A stretch of 64,000 bases of DNA from Bacillota bacterium. Its GTDB lineage: Bacteria > Bacillota > Clostridia > Acetivibrionales > DTU013. The stretch is taken from the NCBI GenBank assembly GCA_023426125.1, contig JAFABI010000002.1:62001-126000 (forward strand), written 5' to 3'. The notes under the pieces are model-generated. The model was given only the letters and a program-made list of their open reading frames with translations. It made no database searches and was not told the DNA's origin. Positions 8,057-17,009 of this stretch are shown here, piece by piece. Each line of letters begins with the position of its first letter. Position 1 is the stretch's first letter. The position numbers were made by a program, and so were the translations under genes.

Positions 8057-9601
8057 ATGTCTACGCAAATAAGAATATTTGATACCACATTAAGAGACGG
8101 TGAACAAACACCCGGAGTAAATTTAAACATACAGGAGAAGCTGGAAATCGCAAAACAGCTGGTAAAGCTGGGAGTTGACGTGATCGAGGCAGGATTTGCC
8201 GTTTCCTCCCCGGGGGATTTCATGGCTGTAAAAACCGTCGCCGAGAACGTCAAGGGCGTCACCATCGCATCGTTAAGCCGCGCGGTGGAAAAAGACATCG
8301 ACAGAGCCTGGGAAGCCCTCCAGAATGCCGATAGCCCGCGTATCCATACCTTTATTGCCACCTCGGACATTCATATGAAATACAAGCTCAGGATGTCGGA
8401 AGAGGAAGTATTGCAAAGAGCCGCCGCCATGGTGAAATATGCGAAAAAATACTGCGGCGACGTGGAATTTTCAGCGGAAGACGCCAGCAGGACCAGGCCG
8501 GAGTTTTTGTACAGAGTGCTGGATGCGGTTATCAACGCGGGCGCGACGGTTGTCAATATACCGGATACCGTAGGCTACGCCTCCCCGGAGGAATTCGGCT
8601 GCTTTATCAAGGGAATCAGGGAAAACGTGACGAATATCGGAAAAGTGGATATAAGCGTGCATTGCCATAATGACCTGGGCCTGGCGGTGGCAAATTCGCT
8701 GGCGGCCATGAGGAACGGGGCCACCCAGCTGGAATGTACCATCAACGGCCTTGGCGAAAGGGCGGGGAATGCCTCCCTGGAAGAGATAATCATGGGGATT
8801 GAGACAAGGAAGGACTACTACGGTCCCATTACCCACAACATTGACACAAAACAGATTTCCAGAACCAGCAAGCTGATAGGGAAACTGACGGGCGTGAATG
8901 TACAGCCCCATAAAGCCATTGTAGGGATCAACGCTTTTGCGCATGAATCGGGGATACACCAGCATGGGGTGCTTGCGGAGAGGAGCACCTATGAAATCAT
9001 GACGCCGGAATCCATCGGCCTGGCACAAAACAGGATGGTACTTGGAAAGCTTTCGGGGAAACATGCTTTTGAGGACAGGTTGAAGGAGCTTGGCTATAAT
9101 CTGTCGGCAGAGGATGTGGCAAAGGCCTTTGAGCAGTTCAAAGATCTGGCCGATAAGAAAAAAACCGTACTGGATAAGGATATTGAAGCCCTTGTGGAAG
9201 AAAAGGTATCAGAGGTTGAAGAAATATACCAGTTGGACAGCTTCCAAATCAATAGCGGGAACAAGGTAATTGCAACAGCCACGGTCAGCCTCATCAGAAA
9301 CGGAAAGCCTGTCACGGAGGCAGCGACAGGAGACGGTCCCGTGAATGCGGCCTTCAATGCCATCGAAAGGACGGTGGGCTTCGGACTTGAGCTCCAGGAT
9401 TACAGCTTAAAAGGAGTTACCGAAGGCGCCGACGCACTTGGAGAAGCCACCGTCAGAGTAGCAAAGGACGGCAGGATTTTTGTGGGCAGAGGGGTCAGCA
9501 CCGATATTATAGAAGCCAGTGTCAAGGCATATTTGAATGCAATCAACAGAGTGCTCAGCGAAACGGAGAAAAGTGAAGCCAAAGGAAGGGATAGCCTATG
9601 A
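8057..9601 (+). CDS. leuA: 2-Isopropylmalate synthase
   Basis: The 514-aa enzyme condenses acetyl-CoA with 2-oxoisovalerate, the first step specific to leucine. It shows the DRE-TIM metallolyase motif FDTTLRDGEQTPGVN, the metal ligands HCHNDLGLAVANS, the GLGERAGNASLEE loop and a C-terminal LeuA allosteric domain from about residue 370 that binds leucine. ATG 8057 follows GGAGGG. It lies 201 bases after ilvC, in a gap with several small hairpins but no clear terminator, and overlaps cimA by four bases (ATGA). Confidence 0.95.
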   Translation: MSTQIRIFDTTLRDGEQTPGVNLNIQEKLEIAKQLVKLGVDVIEAGFAVSSPGDFMAVKTVAENVKGVTIASLSRAVEKDIDRAWEALQNADSPRIHTFIATSDIHMKYKLRMSEEEVLQRAAAMVKYAKKYCGDVEFSAEDASRTRPEFLYRVLDAVINAGATVVNIPDTVGYASPEEFGCFIKGIRENVTNIGKVDISVHCHNDLGLAVANSLAAMRNGATQLECTINGLGERAGNASLEEIIMGIETRKDYYGPITHNIDTKQISRTSKLIGKLTGVNVQPHKAIVGINAFAHESGIHQHGVLAERSTYEIMTPESIGLAQNRMVLGKLSGKHAFEDRLKELGYNLSAEDVAKAFEQFKDLADKKKTVLDKDIEALVEEKVSEVEEIYQLDSFQINSGNKVIATATVSLIRNGKPVTEAATGDGPVNAAFNAIERTVGFGLELQDYSLKGVTEGADALGEATVRVAKDGRIFVGRGVSTDIIEASVKAYLNAINRVLSETEKSEAKGRDSL

Positions 9602-11154
9602 AGCAGGTGGTCATCTATGATTCCACGCTAAGAGACGGAGCCCAGGCGCAAGGCATTTCCTACACTGTGGAAGACAAGCTGAAAATTGTCGACCGCCTTG
9701 ACCGGCTCGGGGTATCCTATATTGAAGCGGGCAATCCGGGTTCCAATCCGAAGGATCTCGAGTTTTTCGAGAGAGCGAAAAAAATCGATTATAAAAACGC
9801 CAGGCTGATTGCTTTCGGCAGTACCCGCAGAGTGAACATGGCGGTTGAAGAGGACGCCAACGTTGCATCCCTCCTTACGGCAGGCACGCCGGCGGTGGCA
9901 ATTTTCGGAAAGTCCTGGGATTTTCAGGTGACCGAAATCCTGAAAACCACCCTGGAAGAAAACCTGGATATGATTTATGACACCATTCGATTTTTTACCG
10001 ACAGAGGGATTGAGGTCGTATACGATGCCGAGCATTTTTTTGACGGCTATGCCGCCAATCCGGATTATGCGGTTAAATCCCTCAGGGCAGCTGCGGATGC
10101 AGGAGCTTCAAGCCTTTGCCTTTGCGACACCAAAGGCGGCTTCCTGCCTCTGGATATTTATCATGTAACGGAAAAAATGGTAAAGCTTTTTCCGGTCCCC
10201 ATCGGCATCCACTGCCACAATGACAATGGCATGGCCGTTGCAGGCTCGGTTGCGGCGGTCCAGGCGGGAGCGGCACAGGTGCAGGGAACCATCAACGGTC
10301 TTGGCGAAAGGTGCGGAAATGCCAACCTCTGCTCCATTGTACCGACGCTGCAGCTGAAGATGGGCTTTCGCTGCATCCCTGAAACCAGCATGAATGAATT
10401 GACGGAAACGGCAAGAGCCTTCAGCGAGATCGCCAATGTTGTGTTTGACGAACGCTCTCCCTATGTCGGTAAGACCGCTTTTGCACATAAGGCGGGAATG
10501 CATGCGGATGCCGTATACAAAAACACTTCCGCCTACGAGCTGGTTGACCCTGAAGCGGTGGGAAATGAAAGGGTTTTCCTCATGTCCGAGGTTGCCGGCA
10601 GAAGCGCTATCCTGAAGCTGATAAACAAGGTCGAGCCGTCCGTGACCAGGGATTCACCGGAGACAAAGCTTATTTTGAAAAAGCTGAAGGAAATGGAATA
10701 TGAAGGCTATCAATATGAAGGCGCCGAAGGCTCCTTTGAGCTGATCGTAAGAAAAATCCTGGGCAAATACCATCCCTTTTTTGAGCTGGGGGAATTTAAG
10801 GTGATTGTAAATGAACCTTCGGCCAATGTAGTAAACTCCACAGCCATGATTAAAATCAAAGTAGATGATCAGGAGGAAATTACTGCGGCAGAAGGCGACG
10901 GACCCGTCAATGCCCTTGATAACGCAGTAAGAAAGGCACTGGTAAGGTTTTATCCCGAAATAAACGAGATGAAGCTGACGGACTTCAAGGTCAGAGTGCT
11001 GGACTCGGCTTCGGCAACTGCTGCAAAGGTCAGAGTGCTGATTGAGTCCACGGACGGGGAGGAATTCTGGACGACCATCGGCGTCTCCACCGACATCATT
11101 GAAGCCAGCTGGAAGGCGCTGGTGGATTCCATCGAATATAAGTTGAGTAAATAA
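9598..11154 (+). CDS. cimA: (R)-citramalate synthase
   Basis: The 518-aa DRE-TIM enzyme is a LeuA homologue of the citramalate synthase type, which joins acetyl-CoA and pyruvate to start the threonine-independent route to isoleucine. It has YDSTLRDGAQAQGISYT, the substrate-loop EAGNPGSNPKDLEFF typical of CimA rather than LeuA, HCHNDNGMAVAGS, and a C-terminal regulatory domain (DGPVNALDNAVRKAL). The four-base overlap with leuA implies translational coupling. A strong terminator follows. Homocitrate synthase is an alternative, but the NPGSNPKD segment and context favour citramalate. Confidence 0.9.
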   Translation: MKQVVIYDSTLRDGAQAQGISYTVEDKLKIVDRLDRLGVSYIEAGNPGSNPKDLEFFERAKKIDYKNARLIAFGSTRRVNMAVEEDANVASLLTAGTPAVAIFGKSWDFQVTEILKTTLEENLDMIYDTIRFFTDRGIEVVYDAEHFFDGYAANPDYAVKSLRAAADAGASSLCLCDTKGGFLPLDIYHVTEKMVKLFPVPIGIHCHNDNGMAVAGSVAAVQAGAAQVQGTINGLGERCGNANLCSIVPTLQLKMGFRCIPETSMNELTETARAFSEIANVVFDERSPYVGKTAFAHKAGMHADAVYKNTSAYELVDPEAVGNERVFLMSEVAGRSAILKLINKVEPSVTRDSPETKLILKKLKEMEYEGYQYEGAEGSFELIVRKILGKYHPFFELGEFKVIVNEPSANVVNSTAMIKIKVDDQEEITAAEGDGPVNALDNAVRKALVRFYPEINEMKLTDFKVRVLDSASATAAKVRVLIESTDGEEFWTTIGVSTDIIEASWKALVDSIEYKLSK

Positions 11155-11171
11155 AAGAGGAATAGTATAAT

Positions 11172-11203
11172 AAGCGTAAGGAATTTTCCTTACGCTTGTT
11201 TAT
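11172..11203 (+). terminator. Terminator of the ilv-leu-cim operon
   Basis: AAGCGTAAGGAA pairs with TTCCTTACGCTT across a two-base loop, followed by GTTTATTT. It lies 18 bases after the cimA stop. Confidence 0.8.
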
Positions 11204-11249
11204 TTGGCATAGGAAAAGCTGATGCAGGGCAGTCATTGGCGTAAGGTAA

Positions 11250-11561
11250 ATAGATGTACGGGGCCATCTGGCAATGAAGCATACAATGTAGGGGTGGCCA
11301 TTGGCCGTCCGCCCGTGACAGCAAGCGCAACCACGGCGTGGCGAACGGTGCGACAGGTATATGAGACCATTTGGCCGTGAAGCATACAATGTAGGGGCGG
11401 CCATTGGCCGTCCACTCGTGACAGTAAGTGCGACCAGGGAATGGCGAACAGTGCGACAGATATATGAGGCCATTTGGCAATGAAGCATACAGTGTAAGGG
11501 CGGCCATTGGCCGTCCGCTTGTGATAGTAAGTGCAACCAGGGAATGGCGAATAGTGCGACA
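11250..11561. repeat. 103-bp tandem repeat, three copies, built around the GGCCATTGGCC palindrome
   Basis: The landmark GTAGGGGYGGCCATTGGCC starts at 11288, 11391 and 11494 (third copy GTAAGGGCGG), an exact 103-base period. Each unit also holds GAAGCATACARTG and a GTGACAGYAAGYGC stretch. Copies differ by several substitutions. Long open frames across it on the minus strand simply reflect the 103-bp period and GC content. It fills most of the gap between the ilv operon and the next gene. Confidence 0.85.
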
Positions 11562-11611
11562 GGCAAGAACCGTCCCATGTCACACGGTTTTAATGATGGG
11601 AGATATGAAAA

Positions 11612-11869
11612 TTGATACTTAACGGGAAGCTTTATTTTGAAGGAAAAATTGTAAAGGAAATGAATACGGATGCTCCGGAAGAAGGCTTATCCTTCAGGGA
11701 CAAGCTGGAGAAATGCCTGCTGGACTTGTGCGGCGGATTGGACATCCCTGTGCCGCTGTGGCTCAAAAAAAATACCAGGGAGCTGGCTGTTTTCCGCAGG
11801 ACGTTTTTCACCAGGGAGCAGTTTATGGAGAAGGTCTGGTTTGATAAATTTGAGATAAAGCTTGGCTGA
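11612..11869 (+). CDS. Small conserved protein of unknown function
   Basis: The 85-aa protein starts at TTG 11612 with GGGAG 9 bases upstream. Its pattern (ILNGKLYFEGKIVKE at the start; FRDKLEKCLLDLC; IPVPLWLKKNTRELAVFRRTFF; EKVWFDKFEIKL at the end) resembles a small conserved clostridial protein that I have seen only as a hypothetical. It is soluble, with a likely beta start, a central helix and a beta end. No function can be assigned. It stands between the repeat array and the sensor kinase gene. Confidence 0.7.
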   Translation: MILNGKLYFEGKIVKEMNTDAPEEGLSFRDKLEKCLLDLCGGLDIPVPLWLKKNTRELAVFRRTFFTREQFMEKVWFDKFEIKLG

Positions 11870-11942
11870 AGCTGTGGATGGGAATGTAGTCCGGTACAGG
11901 GAACCTGATCAGTATTGATTGGTATTTTTACGAGGTAAAAGT

Positions 11943-13736
11943 ATGAATTTTTTCAGCAAATTGCGTATACGGTATCAATTGTTAATACTGGCTGTGTCAA
12001 CGGTATTCATCATGATTGCCATATTCTCGCTGTACTATTCGGAAAACGCTTCGATTATAATGAAAAAAAATACCGAGTACACGGCTGAAACCATATCGCA
12101 GATCAGGCAAAATGTCACAAAATACTGTGAAGGAGTAAGCAGGCTTGTGACAAGCATGTCCTATACGATTTTGGTGCAGGACTGTATGCTGGAGACCGAT
12201 ACCTTTAAAAAATACCAGCTGGGCGAGCAAACAATGGACCTATTGAGCAAGACACAAAAGGTTATCGGTGACGGAGTGATTGATATTGTTATCCTCGGAG
12301 TCAACGGCAACATCTATACGCTCAATGGAAATGCCGATTTTGTGAATCAGATGAAAGATGTGTTCGATGACAAAAACAGTGCTTATTTTACCGAAGTTAA
12401 GGAACTGACCTACAATGGAAACGAATATAAATGCTTCCTGGTGGGTATGCAGGTTATTTCGGTAGACAAAAACTATGACGGGATTGGCGAAAAGATAGGG
12501 TATTTGTGCGCGATCATCAATTCGGATGCCGTAAGTCCGGATATCGGGGAGAAATCCGGTACGGACTTTAACAAATTTTATCTTATCGACAGGCAAAATA
12601 AAGTGTTTGCCAGCAATGACACGCATATAGAAAACGGCAGTAATCTGGAATTAATCAGTAATCTGGAGGATTCCAAGGCCGGCGCGTATATTAAAAATAT
12701 ACAAGGAGAGGACAGCTTGCTCCAGGTAGACGATTTGCCCGACCTGGGAGGAAAAATTGTAAGCGTCGTCCCGGAAAAGGAACTGTTTAAAGAGCTCACC
12801 GTGGTCAGGCGGCAGGCATTGCTCTGGCTTGCGCTTGCAATCCTGTTTCTTTCCATTCCTTTTTCCATTATCACCAATAACATTCTGCACCCTTTGAAAA
12901 AGTTCATGCGTTTTATCAACCATGTAAAAGCAGGAAATCTGAAAAGCCTGAAAAACCGGCTGCAGCTGGAAGGCTCGATGGAAATGTCCGTGATGTCCCG
13001 GGAATTCAACAGCATGCTGGATGAAATCGATCACCTGACGCTCCGGCTCGTTGACACCAACACGATGCTGTACCAATCCGAGCTTGAAAAGAAGCAGTCC
13101 GAGCTCGCATTCCTCCAAAGCCAGATCAACCCGCATTTCCTGTACAATACGCTGGAATCCATCAAAGGGATTGCGGCAGTCAGAGGAGTAAACGAGATCA
13201 GGGATATGACGAAAGCGTTGAGCCAAATTTTCCGGTATAGCATAAAAGGAATGGAAGAAGTATATGTGAAAGAGGAGGTTGACATTGTCAGCTCCTATAT
13301 CCAGATACAACAAATACGTTTTGGAAACAGGTTTGACGTGGAGTATGATTTTACAGAGAAAGCATTGGAATGCAAAATGCCCAAAATGATACTGCAGCCG
13401 GTGGTTGAAAATGCCATATATCATGGCCTGGAGCCGATGCTGGAAAAAGGCGGGCTGCGTATTTCGGGTAGGGTTGCGGAAGATAATCTTTTCATATCGG
13501 TTACCGATGACGGCGTCGGTATTGGGGAAGAAGAATTGGCAAAACTGAAGCTTGATCTGGGAAGGAAAATCGTCGGGAACGTCCTGCCGGGAAATGTCGG
13601 GATCGGAATTGTGAATGTGAATAACCGCTTGAAGCTGAAATACGGGGAAGAATACGGCATTACCGTTGAAAGCGGGCTGGGGAAGGGAACCGAAATAATC
13701 CTCAAAATTCCTTCGGGAGGCAGAGACCATGTATAA
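11943..13736 (+). CDS. YesM-type sensor histidine kinase
   Basis: The 597-aa membrane kinase has a first transmembrane helix (about residues 13-33), an extracellular sensor domain of about 250 residues, a second helix (LLWLALAILFLSIPFSIIT), a HAMP linker, a His_kinase domain with the phosphoacceptor His398 in SQINPHFLYNTLES, and an ATPase domain with VVENAIYHGLEP, DDGVGIG and GIGIVNVNNRLKL. Such kinases sense sugars directly or through a binding protein and pair with YesN-type regulators. ATG 11943 follows GAGG with 7-base spacing. The regulator gene overlaps its end by 8 bases. Confidence 0.93.
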   Translation: MNFFSKLRIRYQLLILAVSTVFIMIAIFSLYYSENASIIMKKNTEYTAETISQIRQNVTKYCEGVSRLVTSMSYTILVQDCMLETDTFKKYQLGEQTMDLLSKTQKVIGDGVIDIVILGVNGNIYTLNGNADFVNQMKDVFDDKNSAYFTEVKELTYNGNEYKCFLVGMQVISVDKNYDGIGEKIGYLCAIINSDAVSPDIGEKSGTDFNKFYLIDRQNKVFASNDTHIENGSNLELISNLEDSKAGAYIKNIQGEDSLLQVDDLPDLGGKIVSVVPEKELFKELTVVRRQALLWLALAILFLSIPFSIITNNILHPLKKFMRFINHVKAGNLKSLKNRLQLEGSMEMSVMSREFNSMLDEIDHLTLRLVDTNTMLYQSELEKKQSELAFLQSQINPHFLYNTLESIKGIAAVRGVNEIRDMTKALSQIFRYSIKGMEEVYVKEEVDIVSSYIQIQQIRFGNRFDVEYDFTEKALECKMPKMILQPVVENAIYHGLEPMLEKGGLRISGRVAEDNLFISVTDDGVGIGEEELAKLKLDLGRKIVGNVLPGNVGIGIVNVNNRLKLKYGEEYGITVESGLGKGTEIILKIPSGGRDHV

Positions 13737-15159
13737 GATACTGCTGGCGGATGATGAACCCTGGGTGGTGGAAAGCTTAAAAGCAAGCATTAACTGGGAG
13801 GAACACGGATATAAAGTAATCGGTATGGCATATAACGGTCTTGAAGCATTCAACAGGATCGAGGAGCTGAAACCCGACCTGGTTTTTACCGATATCCGCA
13901 TGCCCGGTTTAAATGGCCTGGAGCTGATAAAAAGGGTGAAGGAATCGGGATTGCCTGTGCAGTTCATCGTAGCAAGCGGATATGCGGAGTTTGCATACGC
14001 CCAGAAGGCAATGAACTTCGGCGCCATCGGCTATTGTTTGAAACCCTTTGATGAAGCTGAAATCGTCAGCTGCCTGAATAAAGCGAAACAGGTAATGGAG
14101 AGCAAGACATTGGCCGTAGATACGGAGCTTGCCTCGCTATTGGGAGATGGTGGAAGCACCGGGGATGAAAGGTTAAAAAGCCTGTTGCAAAATTCCGGTA
14201 TCGACATGGAAAAAAACGGGGGACTTGTCCTCGTATCCATAGGAAAAAGAAAAATAGGTTTCAAGGAAGGTGTAAAATACCTGCCGGTTAGGACGGGTAC
14301 GGAAAAATGGGTTTATCTGCTGAGCGGAGAGAGGGCCGGAGAAGTTAAAAATTATTTGGGCAGGGAGCTGAAGGAATCGGTTAAAGCCATTGGGATAAGC
14401 AGGGAGATAAGGGACGTAGCCCGGCTCAGGAGCTCCATTGAAGAGGCAAGCTCCGCCGCATATTCCTTTTTCGTGACAGGCAGGAGCAAGGTTTATGAAT
14501 TCCGGGATTCGGATACGGCGGAACTGAAAGAAGCCTTAAAGCAGCTGGAAGAAGCAGTAAGGGCCAGGGACCTGTCTTCCGTCGCTGCATGCTTCAGCGT
14601 ATTTGAAGAATTATTCCAAAGCGGCGCATACTCAATCAAACACGCACATTACAGTTATAATATGGCTATGTCATTTATCTACAGGTATGTCGATACACCG
14701 GATGATACTTTTATAGACAATTATGAACAGCTTCCCTATCTATTCCATAATGCCAGCGAGATGCTGCGCTACCTGTGCGAAACGGTTCAAAACCAGGTAA
14801 ACGCAAAACAGGACGACATTGCGGAGGAAATTGGGAATCAGACGATGAAGGAAATACTGAAATATGTCAATTTGAATTTCAACAAGGAAATATCCGTTCA
14901 AAGCATATCCCGGAAGTTCTTCGTAAATCCCAACTATATCAGCCAGCTGTTCAAAAGGGAAGTGGGTCTGAACTACACCGAATATCTGACAAAGATACGG
15001 ATGGACTTTGCCTGCAACCTGCTGAAGGAATCCAGGCTTTCCATCCAGGAAATCAGTGAAAAAACGGGGTATCACGACTATTTCTATTTTACGCGTATTT
15101 TTAAAAAATCCGTCGGCAAGACGCCAAGTGAATACAGGAACGAAGGCAGAAACGGATAG
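13729..15159 (+). CDS. YesN-type response regulator, AraC family
   Basis: The 476-aa protein has an N-terminal receiver domain with Asp55 in FTDIRMPGLNG and the lysine in LKPFDEAE, a long central helical region, and a C-terminal AraC DNA-binding domain with two helix-turn-helix motifs (ISVQSISRKFFVNPNYISQ and IQEISEKTGYHDYFYFTRIF). It overlaps the kinase gene by 8 bases and should activate the transporter genes that follow (15.4-21 kb). The signal is inferred to be an oligosaccharide. Confidence 0.93.
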   Translation: MYKILLADDEPWVVESLKASINWEEHGYKVIGMAYNGLEAFNRIEELKPDLVFTDIRMPGLNGLELIKRVKESGLPVQFIVASGYAEFAYAQKAMNFGAIGYCLKPFDEAEIVSCLNKAKQVMESKTLAVDTELASLLGDGGSTGDERLKSLLQNSGIDMEKNGGLVLVSIGKRKIGFKEGVKYLPVRTGTEKWVYLLSGERAGEVKNYLGRELKESVKAIGISREIRDVARLRSSIEEASSAAYSFFVTGRSKVYEFRDSDTAELKEALKQLEEAVRARDLSSVAACFSVFEELFQSGAYSIKHAHYSYNMAMSFIYRYVDTPDDTFIDNYEQLPYLFHNASEMLRYLCETVQNQVNAKQDDIAEEIGNQTMKEILKYVNLNFNKEISVQSISRKFFVNPNYISQLFKREVGLNYTEYLTKIRMDFACNLLKESRLSIQEISEKTGYHDYFYFTRIFKKSVGKTPSEYRNEGRNG

Positions 15160-15416
15160 GCGGTAAATACTTCACTTATTAAGCAATATATTTTTCTTAG
15201 CGTTTCTATGTACTTTTCTTAGATTTCCCGCCGGTTTTACGGTCAAGATCAAAAAGCAGGATGATTTTTCAACGAAAACATTAGAAATATCCATATTGAT
15301 TGTGCAGGCCCCCATCTATAATGAAAATACAAGAAGATATCTTCGGCTGCTACTTAAACATTCACCGGTGTTTATTTCACCTATTCCACAAACTATGCAT
15401 ACAAGGGGGATTTAGA

Positions 15417-16775
15417 ATGAAAAGAAAACGGAGTATAGCATTTATCGCAATGAGCATTGCACTGCTTCTGGTATTGGCGGCATGCGGTTCCTCCCAGGAA
15501 GCACCGTCCGGGCAAACAGAAAGCTCATCCGCGCAAACGTCATCCGCACAAGCAACATCCCAACAGACAACACCGGCACTTTCCGGCACGGTAACCTTCT
15601 GGTCCATGTGGAGTGAGACGGAGCCGCAGGCAGAAGTAATCAAATCCGCAGTAAATGAGTTTAAAGCTGCAAATCCCGGTGTAACAGTGGACGTACAATG
15701 GAACGGAAGAGATATCCGGAAAACGCTCAAAGCCGCTCTGGATTCCGGACAAAGCATTGATATTTACGAGAGCGACCCCAGCTGGCTCAGTAAAAATCTT
15801 GGTTTGAACTATGCGTTAAAGCTGGACGATTATTATGGAAAGTCATACGCGGCTACCGAGGGAAAAGCATTTAAAGATACCCTGGTGCCGGTGCTTGTGA
15901 ATTGGATTTCCGCCCTTTCACCGGATCAGGGGCTCTATTATGTACCAAACCAGGCATTTGCAGTATGCATGTTCTACGATAAAGACCTGTTCCAGAAGGC
16001 AGGGATCGATAAAGCGCCGCAGACATGGGACGATCTGCTTGCGGCCTGTGAAAAGCTAAAAGCCCTGGGGGTAGCTCCAATAACCGTAGACGACGCATAT
16101 TATGAATTGCTTATGGGGCAGTATCTTGGCAGCTTGAAAGGCGATGCATGGGTGTCGCAGCTTATGCAGGACAAAACCGGCGAAATGTGGAAGGACCCGG
16201 CAATCGCCCAGTTTGCCAAAGCCTTCGAAGACCTGTATCAAAAAGGATATATGTCGGAAAATGCCGCAAGCAATAAATATCCCGCAGGTCAGCAGGAGCT
16301 GGCCCTGGGAAAAGCCGGCATGTACTTTAACGGCACATGGCTGCCCAATGAGTTGACCGGCACGACCGGTCCGGACTTCAAATGGGGTGAATTTGCATTC
16401 CCCAACCTTCCCAATGCGGTGGAGAACAATACGGCACTGGAGTTTGGGTCCCAGGCCTATGCAATAAGCAATAACACAAAAAATGGGGATGCGGCCTTTG
16501 AACTCGTCACCTATATTGTCAACAAGAAGACACAGGGCGAGTTTTCCGCAAAGGCGGGGAGCATGCCTGTAACAGTGGATACCGAATGGCCTGCCGCACT
16601 TGCCGATGTCAATCCGATTTTTGCAAGCGCCGCAAAATACCAGGCATGGGCTTGCAATCTCGGCGACGGGGGAGATTTTACACCCATTGCCCTTGAGGAA
16701 TTCAGCAAACTGATTTCAGGTAAGGTTTCATCCGATGGGTTCATAACCAACATGGCGACGAAAGCGAAGAGATAA
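15417..16775 (+). CDS. Sugar ABC transporter substrate-binding lipoprotein (family 1)
   Basis: The 452-aa protein starts MKRKRSIAFIAMSIAL and has the lipobox LVLAAC, a Ser/Thr/Gln-rich linker, then a MalE/UgpB-like fold (SGTVTFWSMWSE; GKAGMYFNGTWL). It should capture a sugar or oligosaccharide outside the membrane for the two permeases that follow. ATG 15417 has GGGGGA upstream; an upstream in-frame start at 15300 would bury the signal peptide. It follows the YesM/YesN pair by 257 bases and is the likely first gene of their target operon. Confidence 0.92.
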   Translation: MKRKRSIAFIAMSIALLLVLAACGSSQEAPSGQTESSSAQTSSAQATSQQTTPALSGTVTFWSMWSETEPQAEVIKSAVNEFKAANPGVTVDVQWNGRDIRKTLKAALDSGQSIDIYESDPSWLSKNLGLNYALKLDDYYGKSYAATEGKAFKDTLVPVLVNWISALSPDQGLYYVPNQAFAVCMFYDKDLFQKAGIDKAPQTWDDLLAACEKLKALGVAPITVDDAYYELLMGQYLGSLKGDAWVSQLMQDKTGEMWKDPAIAQFAKAFEDLYQKGYMSENAASNKYPAGQQELALGKAGMYFNGTWLPNELTGTTGPDFKWGEFAFPNLPNAVENNTALEFGSQAYAISNNTKNGDAAFELVTYIVNKKTQGEFSAKAGSMPVTVDTEWPAALADVNPIFASAAKYQAWACNLGDGGDFTPIALEEFSKLISGKVSSDGFITNMATKAKR

Positions 16776-16795
16776 TCCAGGAAGCAAAGAGGAGA

Positions 16796-16911
16796 GGACT
16801 GTCTCAAAATACACGGACGCGCAGTGCGCGCCCCTACACAGCAGGGAACGGACATGCGCCGGCTGAATTTGTAGGAATTGCCCATTGGGCAATCCGCGTT
16901 TGAGACAGTCC
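16796..16911. mobile_element. 116-bp MITE-like element with perfect 13-bp inverted ends
   Basis: GGACTGTCTCAAA (16796-16808) and TTTGAGACAGTCC (16899-16911) are exact inverted repeats. The interior carries the palindromes GCGCAGTGCGCGC and TTGCCCATTGGGCAA. There is no coding capacity. The element sits between the binding-protein gene and the first permease gene of one operon, so transcription must pass through it. Confidence 0.65.
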
Positions 16912-16920
16912 ATCTTCTAC

Positions 16921-16975
16921 ATTATAACGACCTAATTCAAAAGGAAATTTTTCGGTTATAAAAAAATTTCCTTAC
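16921..16975 (-). repeat. Family D hairpin repeat, copy 1 (reverse orientation)
   Basis: The segment, including ACGACCTAATTCAAAAGGAA, is the reverse complement of 24756-24807 with a few changes, and is related to 48532-48583. The left part forms a GGAAATTT...AAATTTCC hairpin. It follows the MITE-like element by 9 bases. Confidence 0.65.
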
Positions 16976-17009
16976 CGCATATCCGCTGAAACATCCGGGG
17001 AGGGATTCT

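Noticed and set aside
11250..11561. Possible CRISPR array
   Set aside because: The 103-bp units repeat along their whole length with no unique spacers, and no cas gene is near.
11096..11583. Three overlapping minus-strand frames of 105-160 codons with repeated GQWPPLHC-type segments
   Set aside because: They translate the 103-bp non-coding tandem repeat and part of the cimA end; no start signals or domains.
12651..14027. A 458-codon minus-strand open frame
   Set aside because: It is antisense to the kinase and regulator genes, whose domains are unmistakable on the plus strand.
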